From NCBI RefSeq assembly GCF_001922345.1, contig NZ_CP018811.1, forward strand, positions 3,658,001-3,722,000: a stretch of 64,000 bases of DNA, read 5' to 3'. The stretch comes from Paraburkholderia sp. SOS3. GTDB taxonomy: Bacteria > Pseudomonadota > Gammaproteobacteria > Burkholderiales > Burkholderiaceae. The first letter of the stretch is position 1; each line of letters opens with the position of its first letter. The translations under genes were made by a program, and so were the position numbers. Below are positions 1 through 7,692 of the stretch, one piece after another. The notes beneath the pieces were generated by a model. It had not been told where the DNA came from. It saw only the letters and a program-made list of their open reading frames with translations, and ran no database searches.

Positions 1-24
1 TCCGACCTATCTGACGAGTACGCA

Positions 25-1116
25 ATGAGCCGCCGTCGCCCTACTGCCACCCCGAAAGCAGATTGGAAGCTAGGCGGCTCAGAGCCCGCCGCACCGCGCG
101 CAGCGGAAGCGCGCACGGAGCGCCGGGCGGCGGAGCCGCCTTCCCCCCGTCCGGTAATACGGGGGGAAAGTGGTCAAACGCAGGCGAAAGCCATCGTGGA
201 CTGGTTGCGGTTCACGTTCGAGCCGGTCGGGTCGGTGCCGGACGGCTTGGAACAGGTACGGCGCTATTTGAAGCTGTGGTCGGACATGCCGATGAACCTT
301 GTTCCGGCGAACAAGGGGCTGCAGGGCTACGCCGACAGCATGGACGTGCTGACGTTTCTCGACGGCGAGTGGATTCGTGCCGGCATTGTGGCGTGGGGTG
401 GGCGCAATGGCGGCGACCGTCGCGTGTGCGTGGACTTCTCGGGCCGGGGCTGCGCGATCGTGACGGATTGGAATGCCGTGTACGCGACCATGCAGGCCCT
501 TGACGCTCGTGTCACGCGCTGCGACCTCGCAATGGATTTCCTGCAAGGCGAAGTGACTGTCGCGCAGCTCGACGCGATGTACGGGGCAGGCGAGTTTCAG
601 TGCGGCGGACGAATACCGGAGTACAGGAAGATCGAGAGCGGGCACGCTTCGGCGCGCGGCTGTGGCGGCACCACACTTGAGATTGGGCTGCGTACGAGCG
701 GCAAAATGGTGCGGGCCTACGAAAAGGGTCGTCAGCTCGGCAACGTCAACAGCGAGTGGGTACGCGTCGAGATCCAATTCGGTAACAAGGACCGTGTGAT
801 ACCGCACGAGATCGTACTCAAGACCGATCACTACTTCGTCGGTGCGCACAAGGCACTGGAGCAGTTCATTGACGTGGCGGCGCTGCGATGCCGCACCGAT
901 CAGGTCGAGCGCGAAACAACGCTTGAAACTAGTAAGCGCGCGATCAGGACGCAATACGGAAAGGTGATCAACCAGGCGTTGATCGAAAACGGTGAAGACT
1001 TTGCCGCGTTGGTGGTGGACGTGCGCCAGATGGGCGTGCCGCCACGAATGCAAAAATCTGCACTGGCAATGCACGTGCACGGCGCGCACGAACCTGCGCC
1101 GAATCTACGGGAGTAA
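25..1116 (+). CDS. Rolling-circle replication initiation protein (phage/plasmid Rep, Rep_trans / RstA-like)
   Basis: A 363-residue protein of the replication-initiation-factor family used by filamentous phages, their satellites and rolling-circle plasmids; such proteins nick the double-stranded origin and start ssDNA synthesis. Visible family signatures are RCDLAMDF (about 165-172), RAYEKGRQ (about 230-237), which carries the conserved Tyr and Lys, and WVRVEIQ (about 245-251). The first 50 residues are low-complexity, Arg/Pro/Ala-rich and probably disordered. The gene is followed 5 bases later by a small ssDNA-binding-type gene, the order seen in RS1/CTX-like and other filamentous elements. 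A plasmid-type initiator is possible, but the neighbours favour an inovirus-related element. The start lies only 25 bases into the window, so upstream regulation cannot be seen. Confidence 0.85.
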   Translation: MSRRRPTATPKADWKLGGSEPAAPRAAEARTERRAAEPPSPRPVIRGESGQTQAKAIVDWLRFTFEPVGSVPDGLEQVRRYLKLWSDMPMNLVPANKGLQGYADSMDVLTFLDGEWIRAGIVAWGGRNGGDRRVCVDFSGRGCAIVTDWNAVYATMQALDARVTRCDLAMDFLQGEVTVAQLDAMYGAGEFQCGGRIPEYRKIESGHASARGCGGTTLEIGLRTSGKMVRAYEKGRQLGNVNSEWVRVEIQFGNKDRVIPHEIVLKTDHYFVGAHKALEQFIDVAALRCRTDQVERETTLETSKRAIRTQYGKVINQALIENGEDFAALVVDVRQMGVPPRMQKSALAMHVHGAHEPAPNLRE

Positions 1117-1121
1117 TCGCG

Positions 1122-1433
1122 ATGGAAATGCTGGCAAGAGTAACGATTCGTGGTGCGAAATATTTCGTCGGAAATATCGATGGAAAGGAACTGGATAGCG
1201 CGGCGATCTATGTCGACGTCGAGCTGCGCGGCGAAACGGCGAGCGGCGTGTGCACGAATGAAGTGAAGGTCGAGAAGTCGGATGTTGTGAAGAGCATCCT
1301 CCACAACCCGATGCCCTTCGTCGCTGAAGTAACGATGATCCAGACGACCAACGGGAAGGCAAACGGTGACCGGAACATCGTGACGGCGATCAGGCCGATA
1401 GCGCCGGAGTCAAAAGCCGCGAAGGGGGCGTGA
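1122..1433 (+). CDS. Small ssDNA-binding / helix-destabilising-type protein (phage gV or RstB-like)
   Basis: A 103-residue soluble protein placed directly after the replication initiator and ending one base before the next gene. Its size, its predicted beta-rich pattern (alternating hydrophobic residues such as ARVTIRGAKYFVGNI and AAIYVDVELRG) and its position match the ssDNA-binding protein that coats replicated phage DNA in filamentous phages. No diagnostic catalytic motif exists for this group, so the assignment rests on size, fold pattern and synteny. The C-terminus is short and basic rather than the acidic tail of bacterial SSB. It is most likely co-transcribed with rep up to the terminator near position 2040. 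Confidence 0.6.
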   Translation: MEMLARVTIRGAKYFVGNIDGKELDSAAIYVDVELRGETASGVCTNEVKVEKSDVVKSILHNPMPFVAEVTMIQTTNGKANGDRNIVTAIRPIAPESKAAKGA

Positions 1434-1434
1434 G

Positions 1435-1671
1435 ATGCTCAAGGTCGAGGTAGGCGGCTACTTTGTGGGCAAGGCGCGGAGTCTTGAGCAGGCCGAAGAC
1501 CTTGTCGAGGCATACATGACGTGGCTGGATTCAACGGGCAAGCTCGACGTTCAGCTTGCGGTCGGCGGCGTCGTGCTCGTGCCGTTCGTGTTCAAGGAAG
1601 CCGGCAGGATCGTGTTCGAGGGCGAGGCGAAGGTTGAGACGCGTCGGCCGGTGCTACGGCTTGTCGGCTGA
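1435..1671 (+). CDS. Hypothetical small phage-element protein
   Basis: A 78-residue protein whose ATG begins one base after the stop of the ssDNA-binding gene, so it is very probably translationally coupled to it. I do not recognise a family. There is no signal peptide and no convincing membrane helix, although residues 40-55 (LAVGGVVLVPFVFK) are hydrophobic, so it is a poor candidate for a major coat protein. The N-terminal half (RSLEQAEDLVEAYMTW) looks helical and the C-terminal half beta-rich. Its place in the rep transcription unit suggests a role in replication or its control; this is inference. Confidence 0.55.
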   Translation: MLKVEVGGYFVGKARSLEQAEDLVEAYMTWLDSTGKLDVQLAVGGVVLVPFVFKEAGRIVFEGEAKVETRRPVLRLVG

Positions 1672-1692
1672 TTTTTCGTTACGGGGTAAGTT

Positions 1693-2001
1693 ATGGAAAG
1701 TATCATGTCTGCGCGTGAGAGTTTTGAGGAGGTATCAAGCCTGCTGTGCGGCTTGAAATCGATTGCTTCGGCAGCGGGTAATGGCGCATCGCATTCCGGT
1801 TCCAACGAGGGCCGGGCAGTCTCCGAGCTTAGCTTTGGTGTGGTGACGTGGTGCGAGGTCATCGAGGAGCGCATGGAGCGTCTGTGGCGGCTGCTGCCGG
1901 ATGACTCGGTGTCCGAATCCGAAGTTTCGCATGCTGCGCTATCTGCGGTTTCGCATGCGAAAGGTGCCGAAGTTTCGCATGGGGAAGCGACTGCTGCATG
2001 A
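1693..2001 (+). CDS. Hypothetical protein of the phage-like element with three 8-residue C-terminal repeats
   Basis: A 102-residue protein of unknown family following the previous gene after 21 bases. An alternative ATG lies four codons downstream at 1705. The middle contains a helical, Trp-containing segment (VVTWCEVIEERMERLWRLL). The C-terminus holds three imperfect 8-residue units, each with VSH (SEVSHAAL, SAVSHAKG, AEVSHGEA), produced by a 24-base DNA repeat. No signal peptide or membrane segment is seen. It is the last gene before the hairpin terminator at 2028-2056, so it probably closes the rep operon. The repeat may matter more as DNA than as protein (see the repeat entry). Confidence 0.5.
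   Translation: MESIMSARESFEEVSSLLCGLKSIASAAGNGASHSGSNEGRAVSELSFGVVTWCEVIEERMERLWRLLPDDSVSESEVSHAALSAVSHAKGAEVSHGEATAA
1925..1981 (+). repeat. Three iteron-like copies of TTTCGCATG spaced exactly 24 bases apart
   Basis: TTTCGCATG occurs at 1925-1933, 1949-1957 and 1973-1981. The middle copy extends to a perfect 14-base palindrome, TTTCGCATGCGAAA, at 1949-1962. Regular spacing of short direct repeats within a replicon is typical of initiator or repressor binding sites. The period is also a multiple of three, so selection or duplication at the protein level is an alternative explanation. Confidence 0.6.
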
Positions 2002-2027
2002 TTTTTAGGTATGGCTGTTATCCTATG

Positions 2028-2056
2028 AAGCCGGTCCTAGTGACCGGCTTTTTCTT
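2028..2056 (+). terminator. Rho-independent terminator closing the rep transcription unit
   Basis: A perfect 9-base stem (AAGCCGGTC at 2028-2036, GACCGGCTT at 2042-2050) with a 5-base loop is followed by TTTCTT. It lies 27 bases past the stop of the gene ending at 2001. This is the position where filamentous phages usually place a central terminator. It also argues against translation of the longer open frame starting at 1998, which would run through the stem. Confidence 0.8.
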
Positions 2057-2069
2057 GGAGACCTCCAAA

Positions 2070-2264
2070 GTGACAACTACGTATTGCGTCGCCACTACCG
2101 AACGTGTCTTGCGCTTTTACGTATTTCCTCGCGTCTACGATGGCACGTTTCGCCTAGTAGAGCGACTAGACACGCATGAGGTGTCGATGTTCGGCAACAA
2201 AGAGTCTGCGCGCATGGCGGCTACTGCGGCTGGGCTTAAGACTTGGGCCTATGTGAGGTTATGA
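2070..2264 (+). CDS. Hypothetical small protein downstream of the terminator
   Basis: A 64-residue frame starting with GTG at 2070, preceded by GGAG at 2057-2060 with a 9-base gap. The frame is open back to 1998, but that longer version crosses the terminator stem, so the GTG start is preferred. The protein (beginning VTTTYCVATTERVLRF) has no signal peptide, membrane helix or family I recognise. It converges on the TIR gene, with 21 bases between the stop codons. The coding call is tentative, because transcription would have to come from read-through or an unseen promoter. Confidence 0.4.
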   Translation: MTTTYCVATTERVLRFYVFPRVYDGTFRLVERLDTHEVSMFGNKESARMAATAAGLKTWAYVRL

Positions 2265-2285
2265 TTGAATTTCGCGCGTTGACGA

Positions 2286-3527
2286 TTAGGCTTCCTCTTG
2301 ATCGTCGTTTGGCAATGAATGGTTCTTGATATCTTTGATTGCTTCAAGCAGTTTGATAGTTGCATTGGCATCAAGCGTATCGTTTGTGTATCGCACTTCA
2401 TAGAGGCCTTGAAGGTTAGATGGGAGTTTGACTCCATCGCGAACCAACAGAATGAATCGACGCCCGTAGAAGGCCATTGCTGCGCCGATTTCAATAAGGA
2501 CATTAGGGTTCAAGAGAACGTGTTCAACTCCCTCATGATCGGTGACTGTTCGATCTGCATCGACATGGATGATTGCCGCACCGCACGCGCGCATGTCGTC
2601 CATGACTTTTTCAGGAACGGGCTTTGATACCGTTTGACGCTCTACGGAGACAATCGGATGCAGTTCGCCGAATTCTAGTAGTCGCTTGATTGGATCTACT
2701 AACTCTCGGCTCTTACCGTGTGTGATGAAAACCTTCCGGCGACGTTCGTCGTCCGCTATTGCCGTTGCTAGCGCAGTAGACTTGGCTGGGGCGCTAGGAG
2801 CGGGAGGCAACGACGGGTTCGCAGGATGGGCCAACTCTGGCGCATCTGCTTCTGGCGCTTGCGTTGCGCGATCTTGAGTCGGCGTCGTGGGGTCGCGGTC
2901 TTCATGTTCATCCCGTGCGGAGTCACTACCTTTATTATCGGTAGATCCGCTTCCATTCAAGCTCACGTACAACTTACCCCGGATTTCCTCAAGTAGGCCG
3001 ATTGAGCGCGCACTTGACTCGATGCGTTGCATCACCTCCGCTGTTTTCTCGCGTGGTACTCCTAATTCTTCCAGTACGTTCATAGCAATATCGTTTCGCG
3101 GAAACGTAGAGCCATCGTAGCGTCGGAGGAATTCGCCTATGACACGCGGTAGCAAGATGGATTCGCGTTTTGCCAAAAGGTCATCGCCTTCTTTCTTGGG
3201 TCGAAGAATGCGCCGCGCCAAGTCCGTTACTGTCATGCTCGCAGCTTGCGCACCTCCCTCGATTAGCCCGAACGCAATAGAAGCGCCCGACAGGACTTTG
3301 AGCTGCGATCCTCCAGGATCTACGTTGAGAGCCTTGGCGACATACAGCGGAGCCGTCGGACGTCCAGCGTAATGTTCAATGATCGCCTCGGGCACACGCA
3401 GAGCCTCCTCCAAGGAAGCGCTTGGCACGTCCGATTGTTTGAGGTACGTGCGCTTCTCTGTCAATGCAACTGGCATAGCCTTCTTGGGCGATGTTTTCTT
3501 GGCGGCGGTGGCTTTTGGTCTCGGCAT
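2286..3527 (-). CDS. TIR-like (CAP12/PCTIR-type) nucleotide-binding protein, candidate anti-phage NADase effector
   Basis: A 413-residue protein. After a basic N-terminus comes an all-helical region (about 34-185) that looks like two winged-helix-type units, then an acidic, Pro/Ala-rich linker (about 190-262), then a C-terminal TIR-like domain (about 265-400) beginning KVFITHGKSREL and containing NPNVLIEIG. The Glu in IEIG (about 346) sits where TIR NADases of the CAP12/Pycsar/TIR-STING group have the catalytic glutamate. Family knowledge: such domains deplete NAD+ in CBASS, Pycsar and related defences. No cyclase gene is adjacent, so what activates it is unknown. The ATG at 3527 is chosen because GGGGAC lies just upstream; the frame is open to 3620. 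Local GC is only about 40-45% near its 3' end, far below the flanks, which suggests recent transfer. Confidence 0.8.
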   Translation of the reverse strand: MPRPKATAAKKTSPKKAMPVALTEKRTYLKQSDVPSASLEEALRVPEAIIEHYAGRPTAPLYVAKALNVDPGGSQLKVLSGASIAFGLIEGGAQAASMTVTDLARRILRPKKEGDDLLAKRESILLPRVIGEFLRRYDGSTFPRNDIAMNVLEELGVPREKTAEVMQRIESSARSIGLLEEIRGKLYVSLNGSGSTDNKGSDSARDEHEDRDPTTPTQDRATQAPEADAPELAHPANPSLPPAPSAPAKSTALATAIADDERRRKVFITHGKSRELVDPIKRLLEFGELHPIVSVERQTVSKPVPEKVMDDMRACGAAIIHVDADRTVTDHEGVEHVLLNPNVLIEIGAAMAFYGRRFILLVRDGVKLPSNLQGLYEVRYTNDTLDANATIKLLEAIKDIKNHSLPNDDQEEA

Positions 3528-3553
3528 TTGGGTGTCCCCGATTAGGATGTCAA

Positions 3554-3583
3554 ATACTAAGCGACATCGTGCTGCACGAACAA
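3554..3583 (-). promoter_or_regulatory. Putative sigma70 promoter of the TIR-like gene
   Basis: Read on the minus strand, TTGTTC (3583-3578) is followed after 18 bases by TAGTAT (3559-3554). Transcription would start about 20 bases upstream of the chosen ATG at 3527. The -10 box is a reasonable match and the -35 box a partial one. It would let the TIR gene be expressed independently of the phage-like genes. Confidence 0.35.
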
Positions 3584-3614
3584 TATCGGGGTGGGGAACG
3601 TGACGGCTGAACTC

Positions 3615-3719
3615 CGTCAAGTCGCCGCGTAGCGGCCCCGAAGGGCTTGGACTTGACGGCCGCTAGGAAAGATACGCTCGGCACTGGGCAAGGGGCGAGC
3701 CTCACCCGGCCCTTGCCCA
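3615..3719. repeat. Interlocked inverted repeats and a long hairpin between the TIR gene and the resolvase
   Basis: CGTCAAGTC at 3615-3623 pairs with GACTTGACG at 3650-3658. TAGCGGCC at 3630-3637 pairs with GGCCGCTA at 3658-3665. The two pairs overlap in an A-B-A'-B' order, which cannot form simple nested hairpins. A third, independent stem (TGGGCAAGGG at 3685-3694 with CCCTTGCCCA at 3710-3719, 15-base loop) follows. No T-tract follows on either strand. Candidates are a resolvase recombination site, an ssDNA replication origin or a packaging-type structure. Confidence 0.6.
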
Positions 3720-3734
3720 TGCGAAACGCGTCGT

Positions 3735-4319
3735 TTAGTCGTTGAGCAGCCGCGGCTGCACCGCCTGGTCGGCGCGATAGACAGCTCGCTTGATACTCGA
3801 AAGGTGGACGCCGTACTGATGGGCGAGCGCGGTGAGCGTATAGCGGCCTGTACGCCACTGAGCGACCGCTTGACGCTCTTCCTCGGGCTGCAGGCTGCGA
3901 GGCCGTCCTAGGCGTATTCCGCGCCCCTTCGCGGCCTGCATGCCACTCCTCGTCCGCTCACGAATCATTTCACGCTCGAACTCTGCGAACGCGCCTAGCA
4001 TCTGGAGCATTAGCCGCCCGGCCGGCGTATTGGTGTCAATGTGCTCGGTGAGGCTTTCGAAGTCGGCGCCGCGATCCTGCAGGCGCTCGATGATGCTGAG
4101 CAGGTGTTTAAGCGATCGCGCGATGCGATCGAGCTTGTAGACGACGAGCGTATCGCCGCGCTTTAGGTTTCTAAGGAGTTTGTCTAAGACTGGTCGTCGA
4201 AGCGTTGCGCCCGACCGTTTTTCTTCGTGGACCAACTCGACACCCGCTTTGGTGAGGGCGTCAAGCTGGGCACGTGTTTCTTGCTCTTGTGTTGATACGC
4301 GCGCGTAGCCGATTCTCAT
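3735..4319 (-). CDS. Serine site-specific recombinase (resolvase/invertase family)
   Basis: A 194-residue small serine recombinase of the Tn3-resolvase/DNA-invertase type. It opens with MRIGYARVSTQEQ, giving the nucleophile Ser9. It carries the conserved YKLDRIARS segment (about 61-69) and the FEREMIRERTRSGM E-helix (about 113-126), and ends in a helix-turn-helix region (about 160-185) with the GRP linker before it. Length is normal for the family. It lies on the same strand as the TIR gene and beside the inverted repeats at 3615-3719. It could resolve replicon multimers, invert a segment or integrate the element; which one cannot be decided without its target site. Confidence 0.92.
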   Translation of the reverse strand: MRIGYARVSTQEQETRAQLDALTKAGVELVHEEKRSGATLRRPVLDKLLRNLKRGDTLVVYKLDRIARSLKHLLSIIERLQDRGADFESLTEHIDTNTPAGRLMLQMLGAFAEFEREMIRERTRSGMQAAKGRGIRLGRPRSLQPEEERQAVAQWRTGRYTLTALAHQYGVHLSSIKRAVYRADQAVQPRLLND

Positions 4320-4383
4320 TTTTCGAAAAAACCGGAATGCTCTTACTCCCGGTTTACGAAAGAGCTATACAGCTACGAAGTTT

Positions 4384-4400
4384 TTGCGCGAATCGCGCAA
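4384..4400. repeat. Short perfect inverted repeat beside the tRNA-Ser 3' end
   Basis: TTGCGCG and CGCGCAA flank a 3-base AAT centre, 14 bases beyond the 3' end of tRNA-Ser. A T-run lies on the plus-strand 5' side, so on the tRNA strand the stem is followed by A rather than U residues. It is therefore not a canonical terminator for the tRNA. It may mark the chromosome/element junction. Confidence 0.45.
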
Positions 4401-4413
4401 GAAGCGTTTTCTC

Positions 4414-4504
4414 TGGCGGAAAGGGTGGGATTCGAACCCACGGTACGGTATAACCGTACACCGGATTTCGAGTCCGGCGCATTCGACCTCTCTGCCACCT
4501 TTCC
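4414..4504 (-). tRNA. tRNA-Ser (anticodon CGA)
   Basis: The minus strand folds as a type II tRNA. The acceptor arm GGAAAGG pairs with CCTTTCC, followed by an encoded GCCA end. The D region is GGCAGAGAGGTCGAA. The anticodon stem-loop GGACTCGAAATCC carries CGA (plus-strand bases 4468-4470). There is a long variable arm (GTACGGTTATACCGTAC) and the T arm GTGGGTTCGAATCCCAC. The length of 91 bases and the long variable arm are typical of tRNA-Ser. It reads UCG, a favoured Ser codon in this GC-rich genome. It lies downstream of serS on the same strand, and its 3' end faces the phage-like element, a common integration geometry. Confidence 0.96.
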
Positions 4505-4582
4505 TTGGATTCTGTGGAAGCCGGAAGCGGCCTTCGCAGCGCTTCAAGCCAATACCTGAGAGCTACCGGGACGCTTCACTAG

Positions 4583-4616
4583 CGCTTCGCCAAGCGGGTC
4601 GCTGCTTGGCGAAGCG
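4583..4616. repeat. Strong 13-base-pair hairpin between serS and tRNA-Ser
   Basis: CGCTTCGCCAAGC (4583-4595) and GCTTGGCGAAGCG (4604-4616) form a perfect stem with an 8-base loop. It sits about 90 bases after serS and upstream of the tRNA. There is no T-tract after the stem in the serS direction, so it could be a transcript-stabilising or processing structure rather than a standard terminator. Confidence 0.55.
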
Positions 4617-4703
4617 AAGATTATAGAACAGGTAAATTCGGTTTCCAAGACCTTTTTACATCGCCTGCATGAGCGCGATGTCATGACGGAAAACGCTACG
4701 TAG

Positions 4704-6053
<1,350 letters not shown>

Positions 6054-6124
6054 CTAGCGCACCGGCGTCCGGATCCGGTGCGCGTCCGGTGCGCACGAGC
6101 AGCGCCAGCCGCCCCGTGCGGCGC

Positions 6125-7438
6125 TCAGCTCTTTTTCGGCTTGTGCTCGCTACGCCACGTGTCGTCGAGTTCCGCGAGGCGGGCGAGCTTCTCGCCGATC
6201 CGGCCTTCCAGGCCGCGCGGCGTCGGCCGGTACCAGCGCGGCTCGCGCATGCCGTCGGGAAGATACGTTTCGCCGGCCGCATACGCATCCGGCTCGTCGT
6301 GCGCATAGCGATACTCGTGACCGTAGCCGAGTTCCTTCATCAGCTTCGTCGGGGCATTGCGCAGGTGCACCGGCACCGCGCGCGACTGGTCCTTGCCGAC
6401 GAACGCGCGCGCCTCGTTGTACGCCATATAGCCCGCATTCGACTTCGGCGCGACTGCCATGTAGATGATCGCCTGCGCGAGCGCGAGCTCGCCCTCGGGC
6501 GTGCCGAGGCGCTCGTAGGTCTCGGCCGCATCGAGCGCGATGCGCCCGGCGCGCGGGTCGGCGAGGCCGATGTCTTCCCACGCCATCCGCACGATGCGGC
6601 GCGCGAGATAACGCGGGTCGGCGCCGCCGTCGAGCATCCGGCAGAACCAGTACAGCGCGCCGTCCGGGTTGCTGCCGCGCACCGACTTGTGCAGCGCGCT
6701 GATCTGATCGTAGAACGCATCGCCGCCCTTATCGAAGCGGCGCAGGTTTTCTGCGAGCGCGCTGCCGAGCAATGCGCCGTCGATGTCCGCGGTCTTCTGC
6801 TGCGCCGCTGCGCGCGCGACGATCTCGAGGTTGTTCAGCAGCTTGCGCCCGTCGCCGTCCGCGGAACCGATCAACGCGTCGCGCGCTTCGTCCGTGAACG
6901 TGAGGCCGCCCAGTTCATGCTGTGCGCGCTCGAGCAGTTCGCGCAATTCGCCGGCATCGAGGCTCTTCAGCACGTACACCGCGGCGCGCGACAACAGCGC
7001 GCTGTTCACCTCGAACGACGGATTCTCGGTCGTCGCGCCGACGAACACGAAGAGGCCCGATTCGACATGCGGCAAGAACGCATCCTGCTGGCTCTTGTTG
7101 AAGCGATGCACTTCATCGACGAACACGAGCGTCTGCCGCCCGTGCGCGCGATGCACCTGCGCGGTCTCGACGGCCTCGCGAATATCCTTGACGCCCGACA
7201 GGACGGCGGACAGCGCAATGAATTCCGCGTCAAACGCGTCGGCCATCAGCCGCGCGAGCGTCGTCTTGCCGACGCCAGGCGGCCCCCAGAGAATCATCGA
7301 ATGCGCTTCGCCGGACTCGAATGCGACGCGCAGCGGCTTGTTCGGTCCGAGCAGATGCTTCTGGCCGATCACTTCATCGATGGTGCGAGGCCGCAAGCGC
7401 TCGGCAAGCGGAACATTGGCACGGGTTTCTTCGAACAT
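6125..7438 (-). CDS. rarA: Replication-associated recombination protein A (AAA+ ATPase)
   Basis: A 437-residue clamp-loader-like AAA+ ATPase (RarA/MgsA, the bacterial WRNIP1 relative) that acts at stalled replication forks. The start at 7438 gives MFEETRANVPLAERLRP, the usual N-terminus; the frame stays open further upstream, but that stretch is not family-like. Walker A is GPPGVGKTT (about 52-60). Walker B and its extension are FVDEVHRFNKSQQDAFLP. The arginine-rich C-terminal tetramerisation region follows and includes YMAYNEARAFV. It lies between serS and the transporter gene. The order lolA-rarA-serS is common in related genomes, but here three genes separate it from lolA. Confidence 0.95.
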   Translation of the reverse strand: MFEETRANVPLAERLRPRTIDEVIGQKHLLGPNKPLRVAFESGEAHSMILWGPPGVGKTTLARLMADAFDAEFIALSAVLSGVKDIREAVETAQVHRAHGRQTLVFVDEVHRFNKSQQDAFLPHVESGLFVFVGATTENPSFEVNSALLSRAAVYVLKSLDAGELRELLERAQHELGGLTFTDEARDALIGSADGDGRKLLNNLEIVARAAAQQKTADIDGALLGSALAENLRRFDKGGDAFYDQISALHKSVRGSNPDGALYWFCRMLDGGADPRYLARRIVRMAWEDIGLADPRAGRIALDAAETYERLGTPEGELALAQAIIYMAVAPKSNAGYMAYNEARAFVGKDQSRAVPVHLRNAPTKLMKELGYGHEYRYAHDEPDAYAAGETYLPDGMREPRWYRPTPRGLEGRIGEKLARLAELDDTWRSEHKPKKS

Positions 7439-7692
7439 GATGTTTGGGATAATCTCGGCTGTTTCGGCGCAAACTGACGTGCAGGGCCGCAACGCACGCT
7501 TGCGGAACACCACGGGTTCGCCGACATGATCGAGCATTATGACAGCCGTCGCGTCACGGCGATGGCGCGACGGTTTGCATTGCGATTTCATCGCTGCAAT
7601 ATCGCGCGGCCGAATCTCAGCTGACTCGCGGCTGAATTCCAGCCAAGCGCAGAGCAAACTGATACAAACAAAGACAAGGAGGATCGACACCC

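Noticed and set aside
1..4413. Second copy of the tRNA-Ser 3' end as an attachment-site repeat, or a dif site
   Set aside because: Neither a copy of the tRNA 3' sequence nor a dif-like sequence is seen in the visible part; the other end may lie outside the window.
7439..7692. TPP riboswitch before the CytX-like gene
   Set aside because: I looked for the conserved THI-box segments (CTGAGA and ACCTGA-type) and did not find them.
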